A stretch of 64,000 nucleotides of DNA from Phylloscopus collybita. Its lineage: Eukaryota > Chordata > Aves > Passeriformes > Phylloscopidae. Below, piece by piece: positions 51,926 through 63,908 of the stretch (its first letter is position 1; every line of letters begins with the position of its first letter). The position numbers and the translations under genes are program-made. The stretch covers positions 1 to 64,000 of the forward strand of contig JAJNNQ010000006.1 in assembly GCA_027886175.1 (NCBI GenBank), given 5' to 3'. A model generated the notes under the pieces. The model saw only the letters and a program-made list of their open reading frames with translations. It made no database searches and was not told the DNA's origin.

Positions 51926-54900
51926 TTTTTCTCTGATTTCAAGATTTCGTTCCCTTTCCTGAAAGGAAGACTTTCCTTTCAGGAAAGGGAACGAAATCTT
52001 GCGATTTTAATGAGCATTAATTGGGCAAGCTTCCGTCCATTTCCCTGCACTTCTGGCCACCCCATTCACTTTTATGGTTTTCGCTTGCTTTGGTCATTTT
52101 TCCAGGGGTTTGTTTTTCCCTTTCATTTCTTAGACATCTTCTCCTATCTCTTGTTTTGCATGGCTTCCCTTATTTTAGGATTTAAATTGGAGTCTTTTTT
52201 GCTAAGTCTTGGCCTTTTTCAGTGGCCCTCAGTTCATCTCCGTCTCTTTGGTGGGAATCACTCCATTTCCAAATTTTCTCGGTTTTTTTCGCTTGCGCTG
52301 TTTTGGGTCATATCTCCTTTCCAGAGGGGTTGTTAGACTTTGTTCTCTGATTTCAAGATTTCGTTCCCTTTCCTGAAAGGAAGACTTTCCTTTCAGGAAA
52401 GGGAACGAAATCTTGCGATTTTAATGAGCATTAATTGGGCAAGCTTCCGTCCATTTCCCTGCACTTCTGGCCACCCCATTCACTTTTATGGTTTTCGCTT
52501 GCTTTGGTCATTTTTGCAGGGGTTTTTTTTCCCTTTCATTTCTTAGACATCTTCTCCTATCTCTTGTTTTGCATGGCTTCCCTTCTTTTAGGATTTAAAT
52601 TGGAGTCATTTTTGGTCAGTCTTGGCCTTTTTCAGTGGCCCTCAATTCATCTCCGTCTCTTTGGTGGGAATCACTCCATTTCCAAATTTTCTCGGTTTTT
52701 TTCGCTTGCGCTGTTTTGGGTCATATCTCCTTTCCAGAGGGGTTGTTAGACTTTGTTCTCTGATTTCAAGATTTCGTTCCCTTTCCTGAAAGGAAGACTT
52801 TCCTTTCAGGAAAGGGAACGAAATCTTGCGATTTTAATGAGCATTAATTGGGCAAGCTTCCGTCCATTTCCCTGCACTTCTGGCCACCCCATTCACTTTT
52901 ATGGTTTTCGCTTGCTTTGGTCATTTTTCCATGGTTTTTTTTTCCCTTTCATTTCTTAGACATCTTCTCCTATCTCTTGTTTTGCATGGCTTCCCTTCTT
53001 TTAGGATTTAAATTGGAGTCTTTTTTGCTAAGTCTTGGCCTTTTTCAGTGGCCCTCAGTTCATCTCCGTCTCTTTGGTGGGAATCACTCCATTTCCAAAT
53101 TTTCTCGGTTTTTTTCGCTTGCGCTGTTTTGGGTCATATCTCCTTTCCAGAGGGGTTGTTAGACTTTGTTCTCTGATTTCAAGATTTCGTTCCCTTTCCT
53201 GAAAGGAAGACTTTCCTTTCAGGAAAGGGAACGAAATCTTGCGATTTTAATGAGCATTAATTGGGCAAGCTTCCGTCCATTTCCCTGCACTTCTGGCCAC
53301 CCCATTCACTTTTATGGTTTTCGCTTGCTTTGGTCATTTTTCCAGGGGTTTTTTTCCCTTTCATTTCTTAGACATCTTCTCCTATCTCTTGTTTTGCATG
53401 GCTTCCCTTCTTTTAGGATTTAAATTGGAGTCTTTTTTGCTAAGTCTTGGCCTTTTTCAGTGGCCCTCAGTTCATCTCCGTCTCTTTGGTGGGAATCACT
53501 CCATTTCCAAATTTTCTCGGTTTTTTTCGCTTGCGCTGTTTTGGGTCATATCTCCTTTCCAGAGGGGTTGTTAGACTTTGTTCTCTGATTTCAAGATTTC
53601 GTTCCCTTTCCTGAAAGGAAGACTTTCCTTTCAGGAAAGGGAACGAAATCTTGCGATTTTAATGAGCATTAATTGGGCAAGCTTCCGTCCATTTCCCTGC
53701 ACTTCTGGCCACCCCATTCACTTTTATGGTTTTCGCTTGCTCTGGTCATTTTTCCAGGTTTTTTTTTTTCCCTTTCATTTCTTAGACATCTTCTCCTATC
53801 TCTTGTTTTGCATGGCTTCCCTTCTTTTAGGATTTAAATTGGAGTCTTTTTTGCTAAGTCTTGGCCTTTTTCAGTGGCCCTCAGTTCATCTCCGTCTCTT
53901 TGGTGGGAATCACTCCATTTCCAAATTTTCTCGGTTTTTTTCGCTTGCGCTGTTTTGGCTCATATCTCCTTTCCAGAGGGGTTGTTAGACTTTGTTCTCT
54001 GATTTCAAGATTTCGTTCCCTTTCCTGAAAGGAAGACTTTCCTTTCAGGAAAGGGAACGAAATCTTGCGATTTTAATGAGCATTAATTGGGCAAGCTTCC
54101 GTCCATTTCCCTGCACTTCTGGCCACCCCATTCACTTTTATGGTTTTCGCTTGCTTTGGTCATTTTTCCAGGGTTTTTTTTTCCCTTTCATTTCTTAGAC
54201 ATCTTCTCCTATCTCTTGTTTTGCATGGCTTCCCTTCTTTTAGGATTTAAATTGGAGTCTTTTTTGCTAAGTCTTGGCCTTTTTCAGTGGCCCTCAGTTC
54301 ATCTCCATCTCTTTGGTGGGAATCACTCCATTTCCAAATTTTCTCGGTTTTTTTCGCTTGCGCTGTTTTGGGTCATATCTCCTTTCCAGAGAGGTTGTTA
54401 GACTTTGTTCTCTGATTTCAAGATTTCGTTCCCTTTCCTGAAAGGAAGACTTTCCTTTCAGGAAAGGGAACGAAATCTTGCGATTTTAATGAGCATTAAT
54501 TGGGCAAGCTTCCGTCCATTTCCCTGCACTTCTGGCCACCCCATTCACTTTTATGGTTTTCGCTTGCTTTGGTCATTTTTCCATGTTTTGTTTTTCCCTT
54601 TCATTTCTTAGACATCTTCTCCTATCTCTTGTTTTGCATGGCTTCCCTTCTTTTAGGATTTAAATTGGAGTCTTTTTTGGTCAGTCTTGGCCTTTTTCAG
54701 TGGCCCTCAGTTCATCTCCGTCTCTTTGGTGGGAATCACTCCATTTCCAAATTTTCTCGGTTTTTTTCGCTTGCGCTGTTTTGGGTCATATCTCCTTTCC
54801 AGAGGGGTTGTTAGACTTTGTTCTCTGATTTCAAGATTTCGTTCCCTTTCCTGAAAGGAAGACTTTCCTTTCAGGAAAGGGAACGAAATCTTGCGATTTT

Positions 54901-57900
54901 AATGAGCATTAATTGGGCAAGCTTCCGTCCATTTCCCTGCACTTCTGGCCACCCCATTCACTTTTATGGTTTTCGCTTGCTTTGGTCATTTTTCCAGGGT
55001 TTTTTTTTCCCTTTCATTTCTTAGACATCTTCTCCTATCTCTTGTTTTGCATGGCTTCCCTTCTTTTAGGATTTAAATTGGAGTCTTTTTTGCTAAGTCT
55101 TGGCCTTTTTCAGTGGCCCTCAGTTCATCTCCGTCTCTTTGGTGGGAATCACTCCATTTCCAAATTTTCTCGGTTTTTTTCGCTTGCGCTGTTTTGGGTC
55201 ATATCTCCTTTCCAGAGGGGTTGTTAGACTTTGTTCTCTGATTTCAAGATTTCGTTCCCTTTCCTGAAAGGAAGACTTTCCTTTCAGGAAAGGGAACGAA
55301 ATCTTGCGATTTTAATGAGCATTAATTGGGCAAGCTTCCGTCCATTTCCCTGCACTTCTGGCCACCCCATTCACTTTTATGGTTTTCGCTTGCTTTGGTC
55401 ATTTTTCCAGGGGTTTTTTTTCCCTTTCATTTCTTAGACATCTTCTCCTATCTCTTGTTTTGCATGGCTTCCCTTCTTTTAGGATTTAAATTGGAGTCAT
55501 TTTTGGTCAGTCTTGGCCTTTTTCAGTGGCCCTCAGTTCATCTCCGTCTCTTTGGTGGGAATCACTCCATTTCCAAATTTTCTCGGTTTTTTTCGCTTGC
55601 GCTGTTTTGGGTCATATCTCCTTTCCAGAGGGGTTGTTAGACTTTGTTCTCTGATTTCAAGATTTCGTTCCCTTTCCTGAAAGGAAGACTTTCCTTTCAG
55701 GAAAGGGAACGAAATCTTGCGATTTTAATGAGCATTAATTGGGCAAGCTTCCGTCCATTTCCCTGCACTTCTGGCCACCCCATTCACTTTTATGGTTTTC
55801 GCTTGCTTTGGTCATTTTTGCAGGGGTTTTTTTTCCCTTTCATTTCTTAGACATCTTCTCCTATCTCTTGTTTTGCATGGCTTCCCTTCTTTTAGGATTT
55901 AAATTGGAGTCTTTTTTGCTAAGTCTTGGCCTTTTTCAGTGGCCCTCAGTTCATCTCCGTCTCTTTGGTGGGAATCACTCCATTTCCAAATTTTCTCGGT
56001 TTTTTTCGCTTGCGCTGTTTTGGGTCATATCTCCTTTCCAGAGGGGTTGTTAGACTTTGTTCTCTGATTTCAAGATTTCGTTCCCTTTCCTGAAAGGAAG
56101 ACTTTCCTTTCAGGAAAGGGAACGAAATCTTGCGATTTTAATGAGCATTAATTGGGCAAGCTTCCGTGCATTTCCCTGCACTTCTGGCCACCCCATTCAC
56201 TTTTATGGTTTTCGCTTGCTTTGGTCATTTTTCCATGTTTTTTTTTTTCCCTTTCATTTCTTAGACATCTTCTCCTATCTCTTGTTTTGCATGGCTTCCC
56301 TTCTTTTAGGATTTAAATTGGAGTCTTTTTTGCTAAGTCTTGGCCTTTTTCAGTGGCCCTCAGTTCATCTCCGTCTCTTTGGTGGGAATCACTCCATTTC
56401 CAAATTTTCTCGGTTTTTTTCGCTTGCGCTGTTTTGGGTCATATCTCCTTTCCAGAGGGGTTGTTAGACTTTGTTCTCTGATTTCAAGATTTCGTTCCCT
56501 TTCCTGAAAGGAAGACTTTCCTTTCAGGAAAGGGAACGAAATCTTGCGATTTTAATGAGCATTAATTGGGCAAGCTTCCGTCCATTTCCCTGCACTTCTG
56601 GCCACCCCATTCACTTTTATGGTTTTCGCTTGCTTTGGTCATTTTTCCATGTTTTGTTTTTCCCTTTCATTTCTTAGACATCTTCTCCTATCTCTTGTTT
56701 TGCATGGCTTCCCTTATTTTAGGATTTAAATTGGAGTCTTTTTTGCTAAGTCTTGGCCTTTTTCAGTGGCCCTCAGTTCATCTCCGTCTCTTTGGTGGGA
56801 ATCACTCCATTTCCAAATTTTCTCGGTTTTTTTCGCTTGCGCTGTTTTGGGTCATATCTCCTTTCCAGAGGGGTTGTTAGACTTTGTTCTCTGATTTCAA
56901 GATTTCGTTCCCTTTCCTGAAAGGAAGACTTTCCTTTCAGGAAAGGGAACGAAATCTTGCGATTTTAATGAGCATTAATTGGGCAAGCTTCCGTCCATTT
57001 CCCTGCACTTCTGGCCACCCCATTCACTTTTATGGTTTTCGCTTGCTTTGGTCATTTTTCCAGGGGTTTGTTTTCCCTTTCATTTCTTAGACATCTTCTC
57101 CTATCTCTTGTTTTGCATGGCTTCCCTTCTTTTAGGATTTAAATTGGAGTCATTTTTGGTCAGTCTTGGCCTTTTTCAGTGGCCCTCAATTCATCTCCGT
57201 CTCTTTGGTGGGAATCACTCCATTTCCAAATTTTCTCGGTTTTTTTCGCTTGCGCTGTTTTGGGTCATATCTCCTTTCCAGAGGGGTTGTTAGACTTTGT
57301 TCTCTGATTTCAAGATTTCGTTCCCTTTCCTGAAAGGAAGACTTTCCTTTCAGGAAAGGGAACGAAATCTTGCGATTTTAATGAGCATTAATTGGGCAAG
57401 CTTCCGTCCATTTCCCTGCACTTCTGGCCACCCCATTCACTTTTATGGTTTTCGCTTGCTTTGGTCATTTTTCCATGTTTTTTTTTTCCCTTTCATTTCT
57501 TAGACATCTTCTCCTATCTCTTGTTTTGCATGGCTTCCCTTATTTTAGGATTTAAATTGGAGTCTTTTTTGCTAAGTCTTGGCCTTTTTCAGTGGCCCTC
57601 AGTTCATCTCCGTCTCTTTGGTGGGAATCACTCCATTTCCAAATTTTCTCGGTTTTTTTCGCTTGCGCTGTTTTGGGTCATATCTCCTTTCCAGAGGGGT
57701 TGTTAGACTTTGTTCTCTGATTTCAAGATTTCGTTCCCTTTCCTGAAAGGAAGACTTTCCTTTCAGGAAAGGGAACGAAATCTTGCGATTTTAATGAGCA
57801 TTAATTGGGCAAGCTTCCGTCCATTTCCCTGCACTTCTGGCCACCCCATTCACTTTTATGGTTTTCGCTTGCTTTGGTCATTTTTCCAGGGGTTTGTTTT

Positions 57901-58136
57901 CCCTTTCATTTCTTAGACATCTTCTCCTATCTCTTGTTTTGCATGGCTTCCCTTATTTTAGGATTTAAATTGGAGTCTTTTTTGCTAAGTCTTGGCCTTT
58001 TTCAGTGGCCCTCAGTTCATCTCCGTCTCTTTGGTGGGAATCACTCCATTTCCAAATTTTCTCGGTTTTTTTCGCTTGCGCTGTTTTGGGTCATATCTCC
58101 TTTCCAGAGGGGTTGTTAGACTTTGTTCTCTGATTT

Positions 58137-58198
58137 CAAGATTTCGTTCCCTTTCCTGAAAGGAAGATTTTCCTTTCAGGAAAGGGAACGAAATCTTG
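58137..58198. repeat. Inverted repeat with altered centre, in a unit that lost its HindIII site
   Basis: The centre reads GATT instead of GACT (change at 58168). The arms stay perfect. In the same unit the HindIII site is destroyed by a G to A change (aaactt at 58224-58229), the only such loss seen among 155 expected sites. Confidence 0.9.
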
Positions 58199-59776
58199 CG
58201 ATTTTAATGAGCATTAATTGGGCAAACTTCCGTCCATTTCCCTGCACTTCTGGCCACCCCATTCACTTTTATGGTTTTCGCTTGCTTTGGTCATTTTTCC
58301 ATGTTTTGTTTTTCCCTTTCATTTCTTAGACATCTTCTCCTATCTCTTGTTTTGCATGGCTTCCCTTCTTTTAGGATTTAAATTGGAGTCTTTTTTGGTC
58401 AGTCTTGGCCTTTTTCAGTGGCCCTCAGTTCATCTCCGTCTCTTTGGTGGGAATCACTCCATTTCCAAATTTTCTCGGTTTTTTTCGCTTGCGCTGTTTT
58501 GGGTCATATCTCCTTTCCAGAGGGGTTGTTAGACTTTGTTCTCTGATTTCAAGATTTCGTTCCCTTTCCTGAAGGGAAGACTTTCCTTTCAGGAAAGGGA
58601 ACGAAATCTTGCGATTTTAATGAGCATTAATTGGGCAAGCTTCCGTCCATTTCCCTGCACTTCTGGCCACCCCATTCACTTTTATGGTTTTCGCTTGCTT
58701 TGGTCATTTTTCCAGGGGTTTGTTTTCCCTTTCATTTCTTAGACATCTTCTCCTATCTCTTGTTTTGCATGGCTTCCCTTATTTTAGGATTTAAATTGGA
58801 GTCTTTTTTGCTAAGTCTTGGCCTTTTTCAGTGGCCCTCAGTTCATCTTCGTCTCTTTGGTGGGAATCACTCCATTTCCAAATTTTCTCGGTTTTTTTCG
58901 CTTGCGCTGTTTTGGGTCATATCTCCTTTCCAGAGGGGTTGTTAGACTTTGTTCTCTGATTTCAAGATTTCGTTCCCTTTCCTGAAAGGAAGACTTTCCT
59001 TTCAGGAAAGGGAACGAAATCTTGCGATTTTAATGAGCATTAATTGGGCAAGCTTCTGTCCATTTCCCTGCACTTCTGGCCACCCCATTCACTTTTATGG
59101 TTTTCGCTTGCTTTGGTCATTTTTCCATGTTTTTTTTTTTCCCTTTCATTTCTTAGACATCTTCTCCTATCTCTTGTTTTGCATGGCTTCCCTTCTTTTA
59201 GGATTTAAATTGGAGTCTTTTTTGCTAAGTCTTGGCCTTTTTCAGTGGCCCTCAGTTCATCTCCGTCTCTTTGGTGGGAATCACTCCATTTCCAAATTTT
59301 CTCGGTTTTTTTCGCTTGCGCTGTTTTGGGTCATATCTCCTTTCCAGAGGGGTTGTTAGACTTTGTTCTCTGATTTCAAGATTTCGTTCCCTTTCCTGAA
59401 AGGAAGACTTTCCTTTCAGGAAAGGGAACGAAATCTTGCGATTTTAATGAGCATTAATTGGGCAAGCTTCCGTCCATTTCCCTGCACTTCTGGCCACCCC
59501 ATTCACTTTTATGGTTTTCGCTTGCTTTGGTCATTTTTCCATGGTTTTTTTTTTCCCTTTCATTTCTTAGACATCTTCTCCTATCTCTTGTTTTGCATGG
59601 CTTCCCTTCTTTTAGGATTTAAATTGGAGTCTTTTTTGGTCAGTCTTGGCCTTTTTCAGTGGCCCTCAGTTCATCTCCATCTCTTTGGTGGGAATCACTC
59701 CATTTCCAAATTTTCTCGGTTTTTTTCGCTTGCGCTGTTTTGGGTCATATCTCCTTTCCAGAGGGGTTGTTAGACT

Positions 59777-62255
59777 TTGTTCTCTGATTTCAAGATTTCG
59801 TTCCCTTTCCTGAAAGGAAGACTTTCCTTTCAGGAAAGGGAACGAAATCTTGCGATTTTAATGAGCATTAATTGGGCAAGCTTCCGTGCATTTCCCTGCA
59901 CTTCTGGCCACCCCATTCACTTTTATGGTTTTCGCTTGCTTTGGTCATTTTTCCATGTTTTTTTTTTTCCCTTTCATTTCTTAGACATCTTCTCCTATCT
60001 CTTGTTTTGCATGGCTTCCCTTCTTTTAGGATTTAAATTGGAGTATTTTTTGCTAAGTCTTGGCCTTTTTCAGTGGCCCTCAGTTCATCTCCGTCTCTTT
60101 GGTGGGAATCACTCCATTTCCAAATTTTCTCGGTTTTTTTCGCTTGCGCTGTTTTGGGTCATATCTCCTTTCCAGAGGGGTTGTTAGACTTTGTTCTCTG
60201 ATTTCAAGATTTCGTTCCCTTTCCTGAAAGGAAGACTTTCCTTTCAGGAAAGGGAACGAAATCTTGCGATTTTAATGAGCATTAATTGGGCAAGCTTCCG
60301 TCCATTTCCCTGCACTTCTGGCCACCCCATTCACTTTTATGGTTTTCGCTTGCTTTGGTCATTTTTCCAGGGGTTTTTTTCCCTTTCATTTCTTAGACAT
60401 CTTCTCCTATCTCTTGTTTTGCATGGCTTCCCTTCTTTTAGGATTTAAATTGGAGTCATTTTTGGTCAGTCTTGGCCTTTTTCAGTGGCCCTCAGTTCAT
60501 CTCCGTCTCTTTGGTGGGAATCACTCCATTTCCAAATTTTCTCGGTTTTTTTCGCTTGCGCTGTTTTGGGTCATATCTCCTTTCCAGAGGGGTTGTTAGA
60601 CTTTGTTCTCTGATTTCAAGATTTCGTTCCCTTTCCTGAAAGGAAGACTTTCCTTTCAGGAAAGGGAACGAAATCTTGCGATTTTAATGAGCATTAATTG
60701 GGCAAGCTTCCGTCCATTTCCCTGCACTTCTGGCCACCCCATTCACTTTTATGGTTTTCGCTTGCTTTGGTCATTTTTGCAGGGGTTTTTTTTCCCTTTC
60801 ATTTCTTAGACATCTTCTCCTATCTCTTGTTTTGCATGGCTTCCCTTCTTTTAGGATTTAAATTGGAGTCTTTTTTGCTAAGTCTTGGCCTTTTTCAGTG
60901 GCCCTCAGTTCATCTCCGTCTCTTTGGTGGGAATCACTCCATTTCCAAATTTTCTCGGTTTTTTTCGCTTGCGCTGTTTTGGGTCATATCTCCTTTCCAG
61001 AGGGGTTGTTAGACTTTGTTCTCTGATTTCAAGATTTCGTTCCCTTTCCTGAAAGGAAGACTTTCCTTTCAGGAAAGGGAACGAAATCTTGCGATTTTAA
61101 TGAGCATTAATTGGGCAAGCTTCCGTGCATTTCCCTGCACTTCTGGCCACCCCATTCACTTTTATGGTTTTCGCTTGCTTTGGTCATTTTTCCATGTTTT
61201 TTTTTTTCCCTTTCATTTCTTAGACATCTTCTCCTATCTCTTGTTTTGCATGGCTTCCCTTCTTTTAGGATTTAAATTGGAGTATTTTTTGCTAAGTCTT
61301 GGCCTTTTTCAGTGGCCCTCAGTTCATCTCCGTCTCTTTGGTGGGAATCACTCCATTTCCAAATTTTCTCGGTTTTTTTCGCTTGCGCTGTTTTGGGTCA
61401 TATCTCCTTTCCAGAGGGGTTGTTAGACTTTGTTCTCTGATTTCAAGATTTCGTTCCCTTTCCTGAAAGGAAGACTTTCCTTTCAGGAAAGGGAACGAAA
61501 TCTTGCGATTTTAATGAGCATTAATTGGGCAAGCTTCCGTCCATTTCCCTGCACTTCTGGCCACCCCATTCACTTTTATGGTTTTCGCTTGCTTTGGTCA
61601 TTTTTCCAGGGGTTTTTTTTCCCTTTCATTTCTTAGACATCTTCTCCTATCTCTTGTTTTGCATGGCTTCCCTTCTTTTAGGATTTAAATTGGAGTCTTT
61701 TTTGCTAAGTCTTGGCCTTTTTCAGTGGCCCTCAGTTCATCTCCGTCTCTTTGGTGGGAATCACTCCATTTCCAAATTTTCTCGGTTTTTTTCGCTTGCG
61801 CTGTTTTGGGTCATATCTCCTTTCCAGAGGGGTTGTTAGACTTTGTTCTCTGATTTCAAGATTTCGTTCCCTTTCCTGAAAGGAAGACTTTCCTTTCAGG
61901 AAAGGGAACGAAATCTTGCGATTTTAATGAGCATTAATTGGGCAAGCTTCCGTCCATTTCCCTGCACTTCTGGCCACCCCATTCACTTTTATGGTTTTCG
62001 CTTGCTTTGGTCATTTTTGCAGGGGTTTTTTTTCCCTTTCATTTCTTAGACATCTTCTCCTATCTCTTGTTTTGCATGGCTTCCCTTCTTTTAGGATTTA
62101 AATTGGAGTCTTTTTTGCTAAGTCTTGGCCTTTTTCAGTGGCCCTCAGTTCATCTCCGTCTCTTTGGTGGGAATCACTCCATTTCCAAATTTTCTCGGTT
62201 TTTTTCGCTTGCGCTGTTTTGGGTCATATCTCCTTTCCAGAGGGGTTGTTAGACT
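59777..62255 (+). repeat. Two three-unit repeats near the right end (1239-1240 bp period)
   Basis: The units at 59777 and 61016 share two otherwise rare changes: cttccgtgc (G at 59888 and 61127, also at 56168) and gagtattttt (A at 60045 and 61284, seen nowhere else). The third units, 60603 and 61843, both have the gcagggg-T8 tract with the gctaag variant. The middle units (60191, 61430) differ in T-tract and in ggtcag/gctaag, so the copies have already been partly reshuffled. Confidence 0.75.
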
Positions 62256-63081
62256 TTGTTCTCTGATTTCAAGATTTCGTTCCCTTTCCTGAAAGGAAGA
62301 CTTTCCTTTCAGGAAAGGGAACGAAATCTTGCGATTTTAATGAGCATTAATTGGGCAAGCTTCCGTCCATTTCCCTGCACTTCTGGCCACCCCATTCACT
62401 TTTATGGTTTTCGCTTGCTTTGGTCATTTTTCCATGTTTTTTTTTTCCCTTTCATTTCTTAGACATCTTCTCCTATCTCTTGTTTTGCATGGCTTCCCTT
62501 CTTTTAGGATTTAAATTGGAGTCATTTTTGGTCAGTCTTGGCCTTTTTCAGTGGCCCTCAGTTCATCTCCGTCTCTTTGGTGGGAATCACTCCATTTCCA
62601 AATTTTCTCGGTTTTTTTCGCTTGCGCTGTTTTGGGTCATATCTCCTTTCCAGAGGGGTTGTTAGACTTTGTTCTCTGATTTCAAGATTTCGTTCCCTTT
62701 CCTGAAAGGAAGACTTTCCTTTCAGGAAAGGGAACGAAATCTTGCGATTTTAATGAGCATTAATTGGGCAAGCTTCCGTCCATTTCCCTGCACTTCTGGC
62801 CACCCCATTCACTTTTATGGTTTTCGCTTGCTTTGGTCATTTTTCCATGTTTTTTTTTTCCCTTTCATTTCTTAGACATCTTCTCCTATCTCTTGTTTTG
62901 CATGGCTTCCCTTCTTTTAGGATTTAAATTGGAGTCATTTTTGGTCAGTCTTGGCCTTTTTCAGTGGCCCTCAGTTCATCTCCGTCTCTTTGGTGGGAAT
63001 CACTCCATTTCCAAATTTTCTCGGTTTTTTTCGCTTGCGCTGTTTTGGGTCATATCTCCTTTCCAGAGGGGTTGTTAGACT
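62256..63081 (+). repeat. Adjacent identical-class monomers (one-unit duplication)
   Basis: The units at 62256 and 62669 have the same T-tract (ccatg with ten T), the same cttctttt, tcattttt and ggtcag variants, and equal length (413 bp). No other neighbouring pair in this zone shares that set. A single-unit tandem duplication is the likely cause. Confidence 0.65.
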
Positions 63082-63908
63082 TTGTTCTCTGATTTCAAGA
63101 TTTCGTTCCCTTTCCTGAAAGGAAGACTTTCCTTTCAGGAAAGGGAACGAAATCTTGCGATTTTAATGAGCATTAATTGGGCAAGCTTCCGTCCATTTCC
63201 CTGCACTTCTGGCCACCCCATTCACTTTTATGGTTTTCGCTTGCTTTGGTCATTTTTCCATGTTTTTTTTTTCCCTTTCATTTCTTAGACATCTTCTCCT
63301 ATCTCTTGTTTTGCATGGCTTCCCTTCTTTTAGGATTTAAATTGGAGTCTTTTTTGCTAAGTCTTGGCCTTTTTCAGTGGCCCTCAGTTCATCTTCGTCT
63401 CTTTGGTGGGAATCACTCCATTTCCAAATTTTCTCGGTTTTTTTCGCTTGCGCTGTTTTGGGTCATATCTCCTTTCCAGAGGGGTTGTTAGACTTTGTTC
63501 TCTGATTTCAAGATTTCGTTCCCTTTCCTGAAAGGAAGACTTTCCTTTCAGGAAAGGGAACGAAATCTTGCGATTTTAATGAGCATTAATTGGGCAAGCT
63601 TCCGTCCATTTCCCTGCACTTCTGGCCACCCCATTCACTTTTATGGTTTTCGCTTGCTTTGGTCATTTTACCATGTTTTTTTTTTCCCTTTCATTTCTTA
63701 GACATCTTCTCCTATCTCTTGTTTTGCATGGCTTCCCTTCTTTTAGGATTTAAATTGGAGTCTTTTTTGCTAAGTCTTGGCCTTTTTCAGTGGCCCTCAG
63801 TTCATCTCCGTCTCTTTGGTGGGAATCACTCCATTTCCAAATTTTCTCGGTTTCTTTCGCTTGCGCTGTTTTGGGTCATATCTCCTTTCCAGAGGGGTTG
63901 TTAGACTT

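Noticed and set aside
316..63904. Many repeated + strand open frames of 68-149 codons, hydrophobic in translation
   Set aside because: They recur once or twice per repeat unit, start mostly at TTG or internal ATG, overlap each other in different frames, and merge or split with T-tract length. Stops occur in every unit. They have no independent coding support.
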